A stretch of 64,000 bases of DNA, from assembly GCA_038749025.1 (NCBI GenBank), contig JBCDIL010000001.1, forward strand, positions 124,001-188,000, in the 5' to 3' direction. Under the pieces are notes generated by a model. That model ran no database searches. It saw nothing but the letters and a program-made list of their open reading frames with translations, and was not told the origin of the DNA. This document shows, one piece after another, positions 44,101-51,356 of this stretch. Position 1 is the first letter of the stretch; each line of letters begins with the position of its first letter. Position numbers and translations under genes: made by a program. The DNA comes from JBCAXA01 sp038749025 (GTDB taxonomy: Bacteria > Pseudomonadota > Gammaproteobacteria > Steroidobacterales > Woeseiaceae).

Positions 44101-44789
44101 AGGAGGTCATTCAACAACGCGCTGAAGAATCGCGCCAACTGGGATATATCGCATCGCACGATTTGCGCGAGCCGCTCAACTCGATTCGCGGTCTGATCAG
44201 TATGCTGAACGACAACCCGAACGATGCCGAACTAGGCGCGGAAGTCTTGGCTCGAATCGACACTTCGGCCGAACATCTGGCTAACATGGTTGAGGGCTTA
44301 CTGACATTCTCGCGGCTGGACGAACCGGACATCGAGCTTGAGGATCTTGATCTCGGCGAATTGATACGGAGCGTGATCGAGGATATGCAAGCATCGCTCG
44401 ACGAACTGAGCGCTAAGATTGAAGTAAAACCGATGCCGACGATTCAGGCCTCCGATGCCTTAATTCGCCAAATGTTGAGTAACCTCATTTGGAACGGCGC
44501 GAAGTTTCATCGCGACGGCGTACCGCCAATCATCACGATTGATGCTCAATTTGTCCACAATGCACTGCACTTGCGTGTTGCCGATAACGGCATCGGTATC
44601 GCGCCCGAACATATCGATCGAATCTTCGCACTCTTCCGTCGTTTGCATACCCGATCCGAATTTCCCGGATCCGGTATCGGCTTATCCATCTGTCAGAAGA
44701 TCGCGCGGTTACACGGTGGGGAGATATGGGTCGATTCTGACCTGGGCGTTGGCAGCACATTTACCGTATCGATGCCGGCTCGCGCATGA
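41163..44789 (+). CDS. CheB-CheR-PAS hybrid sensor histidine kinase
   Basis: 1208 residues. Residues ~10-195: CheB methylesterase (GASAGG nucleophile Ser, VVQHLSDKH, SGSGSDGSHG). ~215-480: CheR methyltransferase (NVTAFFRDPLAW, STGCCTGEEAYTLSML, ATDLDEKAVEAA, VCRNLLIYFD). ~650-720: a long coiled coil with NEELQSTNEELMSSNEELQ repeats. Then two PAS domains, a HisKA H-box (ASHDLREPLNS, His999) and a HATPase (DNGIGI, GSGIGLSICQKIARLHGGEIW). These giant proteins are distinct from chemotaxis CheB/CheR and act as signalling kinases; methylation of a partner is possible but unproven. The stop overlaps the next receiver gene by 4 bp. Confidence 0.93.
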   Translation: METPGGAYSGEQSTHVVCLGASAGGLAPLKAFFGNVRIDTPHVFVVVQHLSDKHVSRMAEILHSVTSLPIITITDGTPVAPGTLYLLPAKANAKLDRIDDELFFKLATRPRKPELNLPVDVFFASLAQHVGIRSIAIVLSGSGSDGSHGLVSVKSAGGVVICQDPDEAEFSGMPQSAISSGVVDMVLLANDIPRAIDNYTKIGTAEWRSLERALEADYHRVTKLLQTMQGADEVWETRFIDYKRPMVCRRIAKRMRISGVESIDDYQDFLVHHPQESKALASELLINVTAFFRDPLAWNTIARDILPGIIGDGGREARIWSTGCCTGEEAYTLSMLCAEYCDANDIPRNYKIFATDLDEKAVEAASKGFYPDAIAEQLSAERLQKHFVKREGGYRVSDRVRRRVMFSRHDLIDSPAFVHIDLLVCRNLLIYFDSSLQDRIIDKICFALRPGGVLFLGRSESLGSRAGYFHALNRKHRVFRNTRRRPIFPRPSTPLPSVENPFQFTTNTRPTGRVITESNAQGMLRALLSEFTNTCALVIDANYKLIEAAGPYRRFLDMPEDGFASNLLSLLPSSTAPAIELGIRRLRSGYGSNGAAEISTRIEIGVAEDRRHARASFRTLDVSEADTEQRFIVVLKLEDDAEKRQHEDVELVSRKTMELIQQELIETQEYLKNAINELETSNEELQSTNEELMSSNEELQSTYEELQSTNEELYSVNAKHQVKIGELDALNADINSLLESSKIATVFLDRNGMIRKFTPAIQNIFDLNDSDHGRPLLQFVPKLDDATKQTIDTSIDDILNGMTESQRFEGRLHTGEWLRVSLIPHYDGGGVLDGVAATFVDINELKTIEKELSDRRVALESVLENTLAGYWDWHVKDHYEYMSPRFKAMFGYADHEMENHPEAWQKIIHPDDLPRVFEIFNRHVESHGTIPYDNEVRYFHKDGSIVWVWRRGRVVEWDTDGQPVRMLGSHIDITPMKQAQEVIQQRAEESRQLGYIASHDLREPLNSIRGLISMLNDNPNDAELGAEVLARIDTSAEHLANMVEGLLTFSRLDEPDIELEDLDLGELIRSVIEDMQASLDELSAKIEVKPMPTIQASDALIRQMLSNLIWNGAKFHRDGVPPIITIDAQFVHNALHLRVADNGIGIAPEHIDRIFALFRRLHTRSEFPGSGIGLSICQKIARLHGGEIWVDSDLGVGSTFTVSMPARA

Positions 44790-45220
44790 CCACGTCTGGG
44801 AGACAGGTGACCGTTCTATTGGTCGACGACAATGAAGACTTCAATTTCATCCATGAGCGTCTGCTGCGCAACGTCCTCAGTAACGTCGGTGTATTTGCCG
44901 AACAGTATGCCGAGGGTGCGCTGGAACTGCTGTCCTCCGAGAGAGGCAGAGCCATCGACCTCGTCTTACTCGACATCAATATGCCTCGGATGACGGGCTT
45001 CGAGTTCGTCGACAATCTGTCGACGATCGCCACCCGTATCAACGAGAAGCTGGTCGTTGTCATGGTGTCAACGACCCTGAACCCCGACGATTTCTCCCGC
45101 GCGAAAACCTCACCGTACGTCGTGCGCACTCTCGAGAAGCCGCTGACCCGTACCGTTCTCACGGCGCTGCTAACCGAGTACTTTCCAGACGCTATAAGGC
45201 GCGACGCAAAAATCTCGTAG
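44786..45220 (+). CDS. CheY-like response regulator
   Basis: 144 residues, receiver domain only. Acidic pocket VDDNED, phospho-acceptor Asp in VLLDINMPRMTGFEF, conserved Thr in MVSTTLNP and Lys in RTLEKPLTRT. The ATGA overlap with the CheB-CheR-kinase gene makes this its probable phospho-acceptor. No output domain is present. Confidence 0.92.
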   Translation: MTTSGRQVTVLLVDDNEDFNFIHERLLRNVLSNVGVFAEQYAEGALELLSSERGRAIDLVLLDINMPRMTGFEFVDNLSTIATRINEKLVVVMVSTTLNPDDFSRAKTSPYVVRTLEKPLTRTVLTALLTEYFPDAIRRDAKIS

Positions 45221-45372
45221 CGTACGGTACCGCTCCACACTCTCTAGTCGTCGCTAGGCATGCGCATATCCACACAATCGATCACTTGTTTTCGCGGCGA
45301 ATACGCGTCAACCTTTTGCTAGCGCTGGATTTAGTAGCATTTCGCTTACGGACCGAGCGCACGGAGCCTGCA

Positions 45373-45786
45373 ATGACCGCACCGCGACTTAACGTGCTTT
45401 TAGTGGATGACAACGACGATGACAACTTCGTCCATCGCCGTGTCGTCGAGCAAATCGGCGTGAATGCCCGAGTCAGCGTGTTTCAACAAGCCCAGCAAGC
45501 TCTCGATTACCTGCGCACAACCGACCGCGATCCGGTCGACATTGTGTTTCTCGACATCAGCATGCCACGGATGACCGGTTTTGAGTTTATGGAAGCGTTC
45601 GACCAGTTGCCGCGCGCCTTACGTGTCGGCGTCGTCGTAATCTTCTTATCGGCGAGCATGAACCCTGCCGACGTCGATCGCGCACTAAAAACAGCCAATG
45701 CGCGCGGCTTTTTGAACAAGCCGCTGTCTCGGGCCAAATTCAACGATGTCGTCAACGAATACTTCGACGTCGCTACGGCGAGCTGA
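45373..45786 (+). CDS. CheY-like response regulator, paralogue of the preceding gene
   Basis: 137 residues from ATG 45373; the frame is open from 45286 but without receiver sequence. It shares LLVDDNDDDNFVHRR, VFLDISMPRMTGFEFME, FLSASMNP and FLNKPLSRAKF with the upstream receiver, so the two look like a tandem duplication. Again there is no output domain. It could compete for the same kinase. Its stop is 10 bp from the convergent ureG stop, with no terminator visible between. Confidence 0.9.
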   Translation: MTAPRLNVLLVDDNDDDNFVHRRVVEQIGVNARVSVFQQAQQALDYLRTTDRDPVDIVFLDISMPRMTGFEFMEAFDQLPRALRVGVVVIFLSASMNPADVDRALKTANARGFLNKPLSRAKFNDVVNEYFDVATAS

Positions 45787-45796
45787 GCGTCGCTAA

Positions 45797-46438
45797 CTAC
45801 GAAGCAACTGCTCGTCGCTCAACCAGCATACCCTCACGGATCAGGAAGTCGCATACCGCATCGACACCCTCCCCCGCTTTTAAGTTCGCGAACACCCAGG
45901 GTCGCTCCCCGCGCATTCGATTGGTGTCGTTTTCCATGACTTGTAACGACGCACCGACGTGCGGCGCCAGGTCAATTTTGTTGATGACGAGTAAGTCAGA
46001 TCGGGTGATCCCCGGGCCGCCTTTACGTGGAATTTTCTCGCCGGCGGCAACGTCGATCACATAAACCGTGATATCGACCAGCTCTGGTGAAAACGTGGCG
46101 GAAAGATTGTCGCCGCCCGACTCAACGATAACCATCTGCAGTTCCGGAAAGCGATCAGCCATTTCGTCGATCGCCGTGACATTGATCGAAGCGTCTTCGC
46201 GAATTGCTGTGTGTGGACAGCCGCCGGTCTCGACGCCGAGAATGCGATCAGCCGAGAGCGCCTTGGCACGAACCAAAATACGCATGTCCTCTTGGGTATA
46301 GATATCATTCGTCACAACTGCGATGTCGAAGCGGTCTCGGAGCCGCTTGCAAAGCGCTTCGACCAGCGCGGTCTTGCCGGCTCCAACCGGACCACCAATA
46401 CCGACGCGTAACAAATCGCGCGCTACCTCTGTCATCAT
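45797..46438 (-). CDS. ureG: Urease accessory GTPase UreG
   Basis: 213 residues from ATG 46438 (ATG 46435 follows directly), chosen for GAGG 6 bp upstream. A TTG at 46471 next to the ureF stop would add 11 residues. P-loop GGPVGAGKTAL, TNDIYTQED, the metal-binding CPH of GGCPHTAIREDAS, ESGGDNLSATFSPEL and the GTPase NKxD INKIDLAPHVG are all present. Hydrolyses GTP to drive nickel delivery to urease together with UreD, UreF and UreE. Last gene of the leftward urease operon. Confidence 0.97.
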   Translation of the reverse strand: MMTEVARDLLRVGIGGPVGAGKTALVEALCKRLRDRFDIAVVTNDIYTQEDMRILVRAKALSADRILGVETGGCPHTAIREDASINVTAIDEMADRFPELQMVIVESGGDNLSATFSPELVDITVYVIDVAAGEKIPRKGGPGITRSDLLVINKIDLAPHVGASLQVMENDTNRMRGERPWVFANLKAGEGVDAVCDFLIREGMLVERRAVAS

Positions 46439-46467
46439 TTTTTCCTCGTTACGTACAGCTGTTTCGC

Positions 46468-47154
46468 TCAAGATCGAAACAAGCGGGTATGTTGATGTTG
46501 GTGGCGGGCTGATGCCAACGCGACCCCGGGTAGCGTCAATCCAAGATCGGCGTCCGGTACCGTCCGTGCGGCATCCACGTATTGCTGCAACCGCCGCCCG
46601 ACGCTCAGCATTAGGCGTTGACCATCCGTTTGACCGAGCGGCACGAGCTTAATGGCAGCAGCGACTTGGTTCTCGTGCCAAACCCAGGCATACGCCATCA
46701 TCGTGCTTTGGCAATCGATTCCTTCAGCGACGGCGGCGGCTCCGAACGCGGTAAGAAACAACGGCTTCGTCGGTAATGCCTTAGCCGCATCGACCGAGAG
46801 GACGTCGCGAATCAATCGCCGCAGCGCAGCTCCCATTTGCCGATCCTCATCGAGCAGTTCGGCCGTTTCGCGACTGGCGGTTAGGGCCGCATTCCATGCA
46901 GCCACAGCAGCTTGATCCCCTTGCGCTAGCGCCTTATGGATACGATGCAGGTAGGCGAGGTCCTGATACACGAGCGTTGCAGCGGCAACACCTTGCAGCC
47001 AATCGGCCACATCGTCAGCTGATCGAACCCACTCAGCTTCAACCGCATACTCAAGCCCTTGCGAGTAACTGTAGCCACCGACCGGCAACGCCGGGCTGAT
47101 CAACAGCCACAACGCCGGCTGGATCGACATTGATGGACTAATGGCTGTGGCCAT
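46468..47154 (-). CDS. ureF: Urease accessory protein UreF
   Basis: 228 residues from ATG 47154, which overlaps the end of ureE by 17 bp; ATG 47130 is the alternative. UreF hallmark LLISPALPVGGYSYSQGLEYAVE near the N-terminus, then the all-helical body (LPTKPLFLTAFGAAA, MAYAWVWHENQVAAAIKLVPLGQTDGQRLM). Works as the activation factor between UreD and UreG in the apo-urease complex. It lies 29 bp before ureG. Confidence 0.95.
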   Translation of the reverse strand: MATAISPSMSIQPALWLLISPALPVGGYSYSQGLEYAVEAEWVRSADDVADWLQGVAAATLVYQDLAYLHRIHKALAQGDQAAVAAWNAALTASRETAELLDEDRQMGAALRRLIRDVLSVDAAKALPTKPLFLTAFGAAAVAEGIDCQSTMMAYAWVWHENQVAAAIKLVPLGQTDGQRLMLSVGRRLQQYVDAARTVPDADLGLTLPGVALASARHQHQHTRLFRS

Positions 47155-47587
47155 CGTATGCCCCAGCTTCAGGCTCAAACGGTGCGTCGATATGGGTGAT
47201 GCGAAAATCGAGCCGTTCCAGCATGTGATCAAGCACGTGGTCGCGTTGGTAACGGACCGAGTGACGGCCGATCTCGACCCAGACATGACGGTTGCCGAGA
47301 TGGTAAGCCGCCCGGGCGAGGGTGATGTTGTCGTCACTCGTCACTTCCGACAAGGCCTCAAGCGCAGAACCGATGCGAACAACGAAACCGCCGGCGCTCG
47401 CTAAACAGTCGCCGCCGCGCAGCACACCGCCGCGATTCAATTTAACGAACGCCTCTCGCCCAGACCTCAACACGATACGCTGCCGAGCTTTCTGGCGTAA
47501 TTCGAAAGGTAGCTCGATCGTGTCATCCGCTTCAGTGGCCGTCACTCGATGAACGAGCGTAACCGGCGATTGGGTATCTATCGCCAT
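47138..47587 (-). CDS. ureE: Urease accessory nickel chaperone UreE
   Basis: 149 residues. N-terminal substrate-like domain (VTATEADDTIELPFELRQKARQRIVL) and the metal-binding domain with YHLGNRHVWVEI and DHMLERLDF. The C-terminal tail ends GAYDGHSH, a very short His tail compared with the His-rich tails of Klebsiella type. Delivers Ni(II) to UreG and apo-urease. Starts 3 bp after the ureC stop and overlaps ureF. Confidence 0.95.
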   Translation of the reverse strand: MAIDTQSPVTLVHRVTATEADDTIELPFELRQKARQRIVLRSGREAFVKLNRGGVLRGGDCLASAGGFVVRIGSALEALSEVTSDDNITLARAAYHLGNRHVWVEIGRHSVRYQRDHVLDHMLERLDFRITHIDAPFEPEAGAYDGHSH

Positions 47588-47590
47588 CGA

Positions 47591-49294
47591 CTAGAACAAA
47601 AAGTAACGCTGCGCCAATGGGAGCTCGGTGGCCGGTTCACACGTTAACGATTCGCCGTCCGCCTTGACGGTATAGGTTTCCGGATCGACGTCAATTTCTG
47701 GCATCCAGTCGTTTAAGACCATGTCTGTCTTTCGCACGCTGCGCGTGTCGGTGACGGGCGCCGTGGCCCGCGCTAAACCCAACTCATCGCCGAGACCGTG
47801 CGCATGCGCGCTACGCGATACAAAGGTCACCGATGTCGCGTGGCGAGCGCCACCGAAAGCAGCAAACATCGGTCGGTAGTGAGTCGGTTGCGGCGTCGGT
47901 ATCGATGCATTGGGATCGCCCATCGGGGCGGCAGCTATCAGTCCACCTTTGATAATTAACGAAGGCTTCGCGCCGAAAAATGCTGGCTTCCACAACACTA
48001 GGTCGGCGAGCTTGCCCGGTTCGACCGAACCGACGAGGTTAGCGATGCCGTGTGTAAGTGCCGGATTGATGGTGTACTTTGCAATATAACGACGTACTCG
48101 GTAGTTGTCGTTGCGCGCGCTGTCCTCAGCCAAAGCACCGCGTTGCACTTTCATTTTATGTGCGGTCTGCCATGTTCGCGTAATCACTTCGCCGACACGG
48201 CCCATCGCCTGACTATCGGAGGCGATCATCGAGAATGCGCCGAGGTCGTGCAGAATATCCTCAGCCGCGATCGTCTCGCGACGAATACGCGACTCCGCGA
48301 ATGCCACATCCTCAGGAATTTTCGGGTCAAGGTGGTGGCAAACCATCAGCATATCGAGATGTTCGTCGACCGTATTGACGGTGTAGGGTCGCGTCGGGTT
48401 GGTCGACGACGGCAAGACGTTTGCGTGCCCTGCCGCCTTGATGATGTCCGGCGCGTGACCACCGCCTGCGCCTTCGGTGTGGTAGGTGTGAATTGTCCGA
48501 TCTTTCATCGCCGCTATTGAATGCTCGACGAAGCCAGACTCGTTCAACGTGTCGGTGTGAATTGCCACTTGAACATCCTCAGCTTCGGCGACACTCAAAC
48601 AGCAATCGATAGCCGCCGGCGTCGTACCCCAGTCTTCATGGAGTTTAAGACCGATCGCGCCCGCTTCGATTTGCTCGGTGAGCGGCCCCGGCTGGCTCGC
48701 ATTGCCTTTACCGAGGAAACCCAAATTGACGGGGAACGCATCGGCCGCTTGCAGCATGCGCGCGATATTCCAGGGCCCCGGCGTGCACGTCGTTGCATTA
48801 GTGCCGGTGGCGGGTCCGGTACCGCCGCCCAGCATCGTCGTCACGCCCGACATCAGCGCCTCGTCGATCTGTTGCGGACAAATCCAATGGATATGCGCAT
48901 CGATGCCGCCAGCGGTCACGATATGACCTTCGCCCGCGATGACCTCGGTGCCTGGACCTACGACAATGTCAACATCCGGCTGCACGTCCGGGTTGCCGGC
49001 TTTGCCGATCGCGACGATACGGGCATTCTTGATACCGATATCCGCTTTGACAATGCCCCAATGATCGACAATCAACGCGTTGGTGATAACGCAGTCGGCC
49101 ACGTCTTGGGCCAATCGTTGGCTCTGCCCCATACCGTCGCGAATAACCTTGCCACCGCCGAACTTGACCTCATCGCCGTAGTGGGTGTGATCGCGCTCAA
49201 CCTCAATGATGAGTTCAGTATCGCCTAGTCGAACGCGATCGCCCGTCGTTGGCCCGAACATGTCGGCATACGCACGCCGATCGATTGTCGTCAT
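47591..49294 (-). CDS. ureC: Urease alpha (catalytic) subunit
   Basis: 567 residues, the normal length. Hydrolyses urea to ammonia and carbamate in the cytoplasm with a dinuclear nickel site. Seen: HIHWICPQQ (Ni ligands), GGGTGPATGTNATTCTPG, the carbamylated Lys in GLKLHEDWG, HTDTLNESG, TYHTEGAGGGHAPD, the flap MVCHHLDPKIPEDVAFAESRIR, and the Ni-binding Asp in MIASDSQAMGR. All key residues are present, so it should be active. Its ATG overlaps the ureB stop by 4 bp. Confidence 0.98.
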   Translation of the reverse strand: MTTIDRRAYADMFGPTTGDRVRLGDTELIIEVERDHTHYGDEVKFGGGKVIRDGMGQSQRLAQDVADCVITNALIVDHWGIVKADIGIKNARIVAIGKAGNPDVQPDVDIVVGPGTEVIAGEGHIVTAGGIDAHIHWICPQQIDEALMSGVTTMLGGGTGPATGTNATTCTPGPWNIARMLQAADAFPVNLGFLGKGNASQPGPLTEQIEAGAIGLKLHEDWGTTPAAIDCCLSVAEAEDVQVAIHTDTLNESGFVEHSIAAMKDRTIHTYHTEGAGGGHAPDIIKAAGHANVLPSSTNPTRPYTVNTVDEHLDMLMVCHHLDPKIPEDVAFAESRIRRETIAAEDILHDLGAFSMIASDSQAMGRVGEVITRTWQTAHKMKVQRGALAEDSARNDNYRVRRYIAKYTINPALTHGIANLVGSVEPGKLADLVLWKPAFFGAKPSLIIKGGLIAAAPMGDPNASIPTPQPTHYRPMFAAFGGARHATSVTFVSRSAHAHGLGDELGLARATAPVTDTRSVRKTDMVLNDWMPEIDVDPETYTVKADGESLTCEPATELPLAQRYFLF

Positions 49295-49608
49295 GACTTG
49301 GCCTCCAGCGGCCCCATCACGGCCGCGTTAAAACCAAATACGACGCGGGCCCCAGCGTAGTCGACCAGAGTGACGGTACGCGTCTGACCGGGTTCAAAGC
49401 GCACAGCCGTGCCCGCCGGTATGTCGAGACGCTTACCGCGCGCGATATCGCGGTCAAAATCGAGTGCCGGATTGGTTTCGGCGAAATGGTAATGCGAACC
49501 GACCTGTATTGGCCGGTCGCCGGTGTTTGCGACAACGACGTCGGTGCGCGGACGACCGGGGTTTAGTTCTATTTCGCCGTCGTCAATAAAATACTCGCCA
49601 GGAATCAT
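49291..49608 (-). CDS. ureB: Urease beta subunit
   Basis: 105 residues: MIPGEYFIDDGEIELNPGR at the start, then GDRPIQVGSHYHFAETNPALDFDR and RLDIPAGTAVRFEPGQTRTVTLVDYAG, all diagnostic. Structural subunit of the (UreABC)3 enzyme. Separate from ureA (not fused as in Helicobacter). Lies 16 bp after ureA. Confidence 0.97.
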   Translation of the reverse strand: MIPGEYFIDDGEIELNPGRPRTDVVVANTGDRPIQVGSHYHFAETNPALDFDRDIARGKRLDIPAGTAVRFEPGQTRTVTLVDYAGARVVFGFNAAVMGPLEAKS

Positions 49609-49624
49609 GGCGCTCTCCTCGCCG

Positions 49625-49927
49625 TCAATCGATCGGGTTGTGGACGGTCACCAGTTTCGTACCGTCGGGAAATGTAGCTTCGACTTGGACTTCGTGAATC
49701 ATTTCTGGAACACCGTCCATGACATCGTCGCGTCCCAACAACGTCGTTCCGTATTGCATCAATTCCGCAACACTCTTGCCGTCGCGCGCGCCTTCTAAGA
49801 TGGCCGACGAGATCAGCGCGATGCTCTCCGGGTAGTTGAGCTTCAAGCCGCGAGCTTTGCGCTTTTCGGCCAGCTCGCCGGCCATGAAGATAAGCAACTT
49901 GTCTTTTTCGCGGGGTGTCAGTTCCAT
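49625..49927 (-). CDS. ureA: Urease gamma subunit
   Basis: 100 residues: MELTPREKDKLLIFMAGELAEKRKARG at the start, then LNYPESIALISSAILEGARDGKSVAELM and VPEMIHEVQVEATFPDGTKLVTVHNPI. Structural subunit of urease. Starts 30 bp after the ureD stop. Confidence 0.97.
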   Translation of the reverse strand: MELTPREKDKLLIFMAGELAEKRKARGLKLNYPESIALISSAILEGARDGKSVAELMQYGTTLLGRDDVMDGVPEMIHEVQVEATFPDGTKLVTVHNPID

Positions 49928-49957
49928 CGTGCAATCTCCAGCAGCGCTGTTGGCGCC

Positions 49958-50923
49958 TCAGGTATTCCAGATTCGAGGCGGCGCAGCGCAGCGGCCGATG
50001 GTCATCGGTCGTAACGTCGCCCAGGCAAGCTTTAGCTCGTTAAACAGCGTCTCAATGTCATGGCCACGCCCTCGAATGACCAACACTCGATCGGGGACGG
50101 TGATCGACAAGTGCGGCGTCTTATCGCCTAGCGCCTCCGTCAATCTCGAACCCAACGACCGATCGGCCGGCGCAAACCAAGCAGTCGCGTTAACCGCTTG
50201 CGCACCGAAACCCCACGGGGCCTGCTGCCGCCGGCTGCCCCCGTCGAGCTGGCAGCGCTCCAACAACAGCGGCTCAAGGCCCGCATCGCTGCGCAGCCCA
50301 ATGCGGGTCGTCTGGCTCACCCGACCACGAGTAAACGGTCGATCCCCGGCGCGGCGACCGAAAACAGTCATCTCCCAAGCGAACACACAAGCGCCCTTGG
50401 CGAGCTCGATCGTTGTCGAAACATCGACATCACTGCCATCGAACGCGATCGTTTCAAGCGGCAACCATTCGAGTACCGCGTCGCGGCCAACGACCAATGT
50501 TTGTTCGAGTTTGGCACCGGTCCCGTCGGCCCGATAAAGCTTCGTGGCGGCTGGCGTTGTAATGAGCGCATGGGCCGCGGTATCGAGCGTGGCGGCAATC
50601 GATAGCGTGTCACCGCCAACAATGCCGCCAGGCGGATGTATGACATAGATGTGGGTACAAGGCGGTTCGGGATGAAAGGGCTTCTGGACATAAAGCGGTC
50701 CGAAACCGGGGTGACGTCGCAACCGCGTGTAGTCACCATCCCGCTCGAAACGCATAGCTAACCGCGCAGCCCAGCCTTCAGCAGGTGTCGGTTCGGTAAG
50801 TGGCGTGACGGCGGGCAAATCGATAATCGCAGTAAGGAGCGTTGCCAGAGTGTTGCGAAGTTTGTCGGGTGAGTAAACCCGCAATCCGCTATTCGTAGCG
50901 ACTGCACCAAAACGGTGACCCAA
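49958..50923 (-). CDS. ureD: Urease accessory protein UreD
   Basis: Up to 321 residues. Core matches UreD: EGWAARLAMRFERDGDYTRLRRHPGFGPLYVQKPFHPE, HIYVIHPPGGIVGGDTLSI, TTPAATKLYRADG, LEWLPLETIAFDGSDV. The start is uncertain: the upstream-most codon is a TTG at 50923 and the conserved part begins near residue 50, with no ATG before it. Scaffold for the urease activation complex. First gene of the leftward operon, divergent from the purine operon with 94 bp between. Confidence 0.93.
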   Translation of the reverse strand: MGHRFGAVATNSGLRVYSPDKLRNTLATLLTAIIDLPAVTPLTEPTPAEGWAARLAMRFERDGDYTRLRRHPGFGPLYVQKPFHPEPPCTHIYVIHPPGGIVGGDTLSIAATLDTAAHALITTPAATKLYRADGTGAKLEQTLVVGRDAVLEWLPLETIAFDGSDVDVSTTIELAKGACVFAWEMTVFGRRAGDRPFTRGRVSQTTRIGLRSDAGLEPLLLERCQLDGGSRRQQAPWGFGAQAVNATAWFAPADRSLGSRLTEALGDKTPHLSITVPDRVLVIRGRGHDIETLFNELKLAWATLRPMTIGRCAAPPRIWNT

Positions 50924-51017
50924 AGTTGTGAATTCCGCGGGCTAGCCGACGCGGTTCAGGGTTATACACCCGTCTTACATATCAGTTATTCTCAAGCGCT
51001 TAGCGTAGGTTTGTAAT
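50924..51017. promoter_or_regulatory. Divergent promoter region, urease / purine operons
   Basis: Only 94 bp separate ureD from uraH, so both operon promoters must lie here or in the gene edges. I cannot pick -35/-10 boxes with confidence and see no clear palindrome. Close packing favours joint regulation of the two operons. Confidence 0.4.
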
Positions 51018-51353
51018 GTGGGAAAACTAACAACACATATCTTGGATACCGCCCGCGGCCGTCCCGGCGCTGGCATCCCTATTCGCGTTTTCCGCGATGG
51101 CAATCTGATTAAAGAAACGGTTTCGAACGCCGACGGGCGATGCGACGAACCCTTGATAGACGACGGCGATTTCGTGACCGGAATGCACGAACTCGAGTTT
51201 CGCGTCGCAACTTACTTCGCCGACCTGACCGATGAAGGCAAACCACCCTTCTTGGATTGCATCAAACTCACGGTAACCCTCAGTGATGATGCCCACTATC
51301 ACGTGCCGCTGCTCGTTTCGCCATGGAGCTACAGCACCTACCGCGGTAGCTAA
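51018..51353 (+). CDS. uraH: 5-hydroxyisourate hydrolase (transthyretin-like)
   Basis: 111 residues from GTG 51018. Motifs of the transthyretin-related hydrolase: the N-terminal THILDTARGRPGAGIPI (His), RCDEPLID, and the C-terminal SPWSYSTYRGS, a variant of the YRGS signature. Hydrolyses 5-hydroxyisourate, the product of urate oxidation, to OHCU. No signal peptide, so cytoplasmic. First gene of the rightward purine catabolic operon; the next gene starts 3 bp after its stop. Confidence 0.95.
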   Translation: MGKLTTHILDTARGRPGAGIPIRVFRDGNLIKETVSNADGRCDEPLIDDGDFVTGMHELEFRVATYFADLTDEGKPPFLDCIKLTVTLSDDAHYHVPLLVSPWSYSTYRGS

Positions 51354-51356
51354 CCC

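Noticed and set aside
43257..44159. 300-codon open frame on the minus strand
   Set aside because: It is antisense to the PAS region of the CheB-CheR kinase, whose frame has clear domain motifs; the antisense frame has none.
48050..49228. Two long plus-strand open frames opposite ureC
   Set aside because: ureC is unmistakable here. The opposite frames reflect codon bias and carry no recognisable protein motif.
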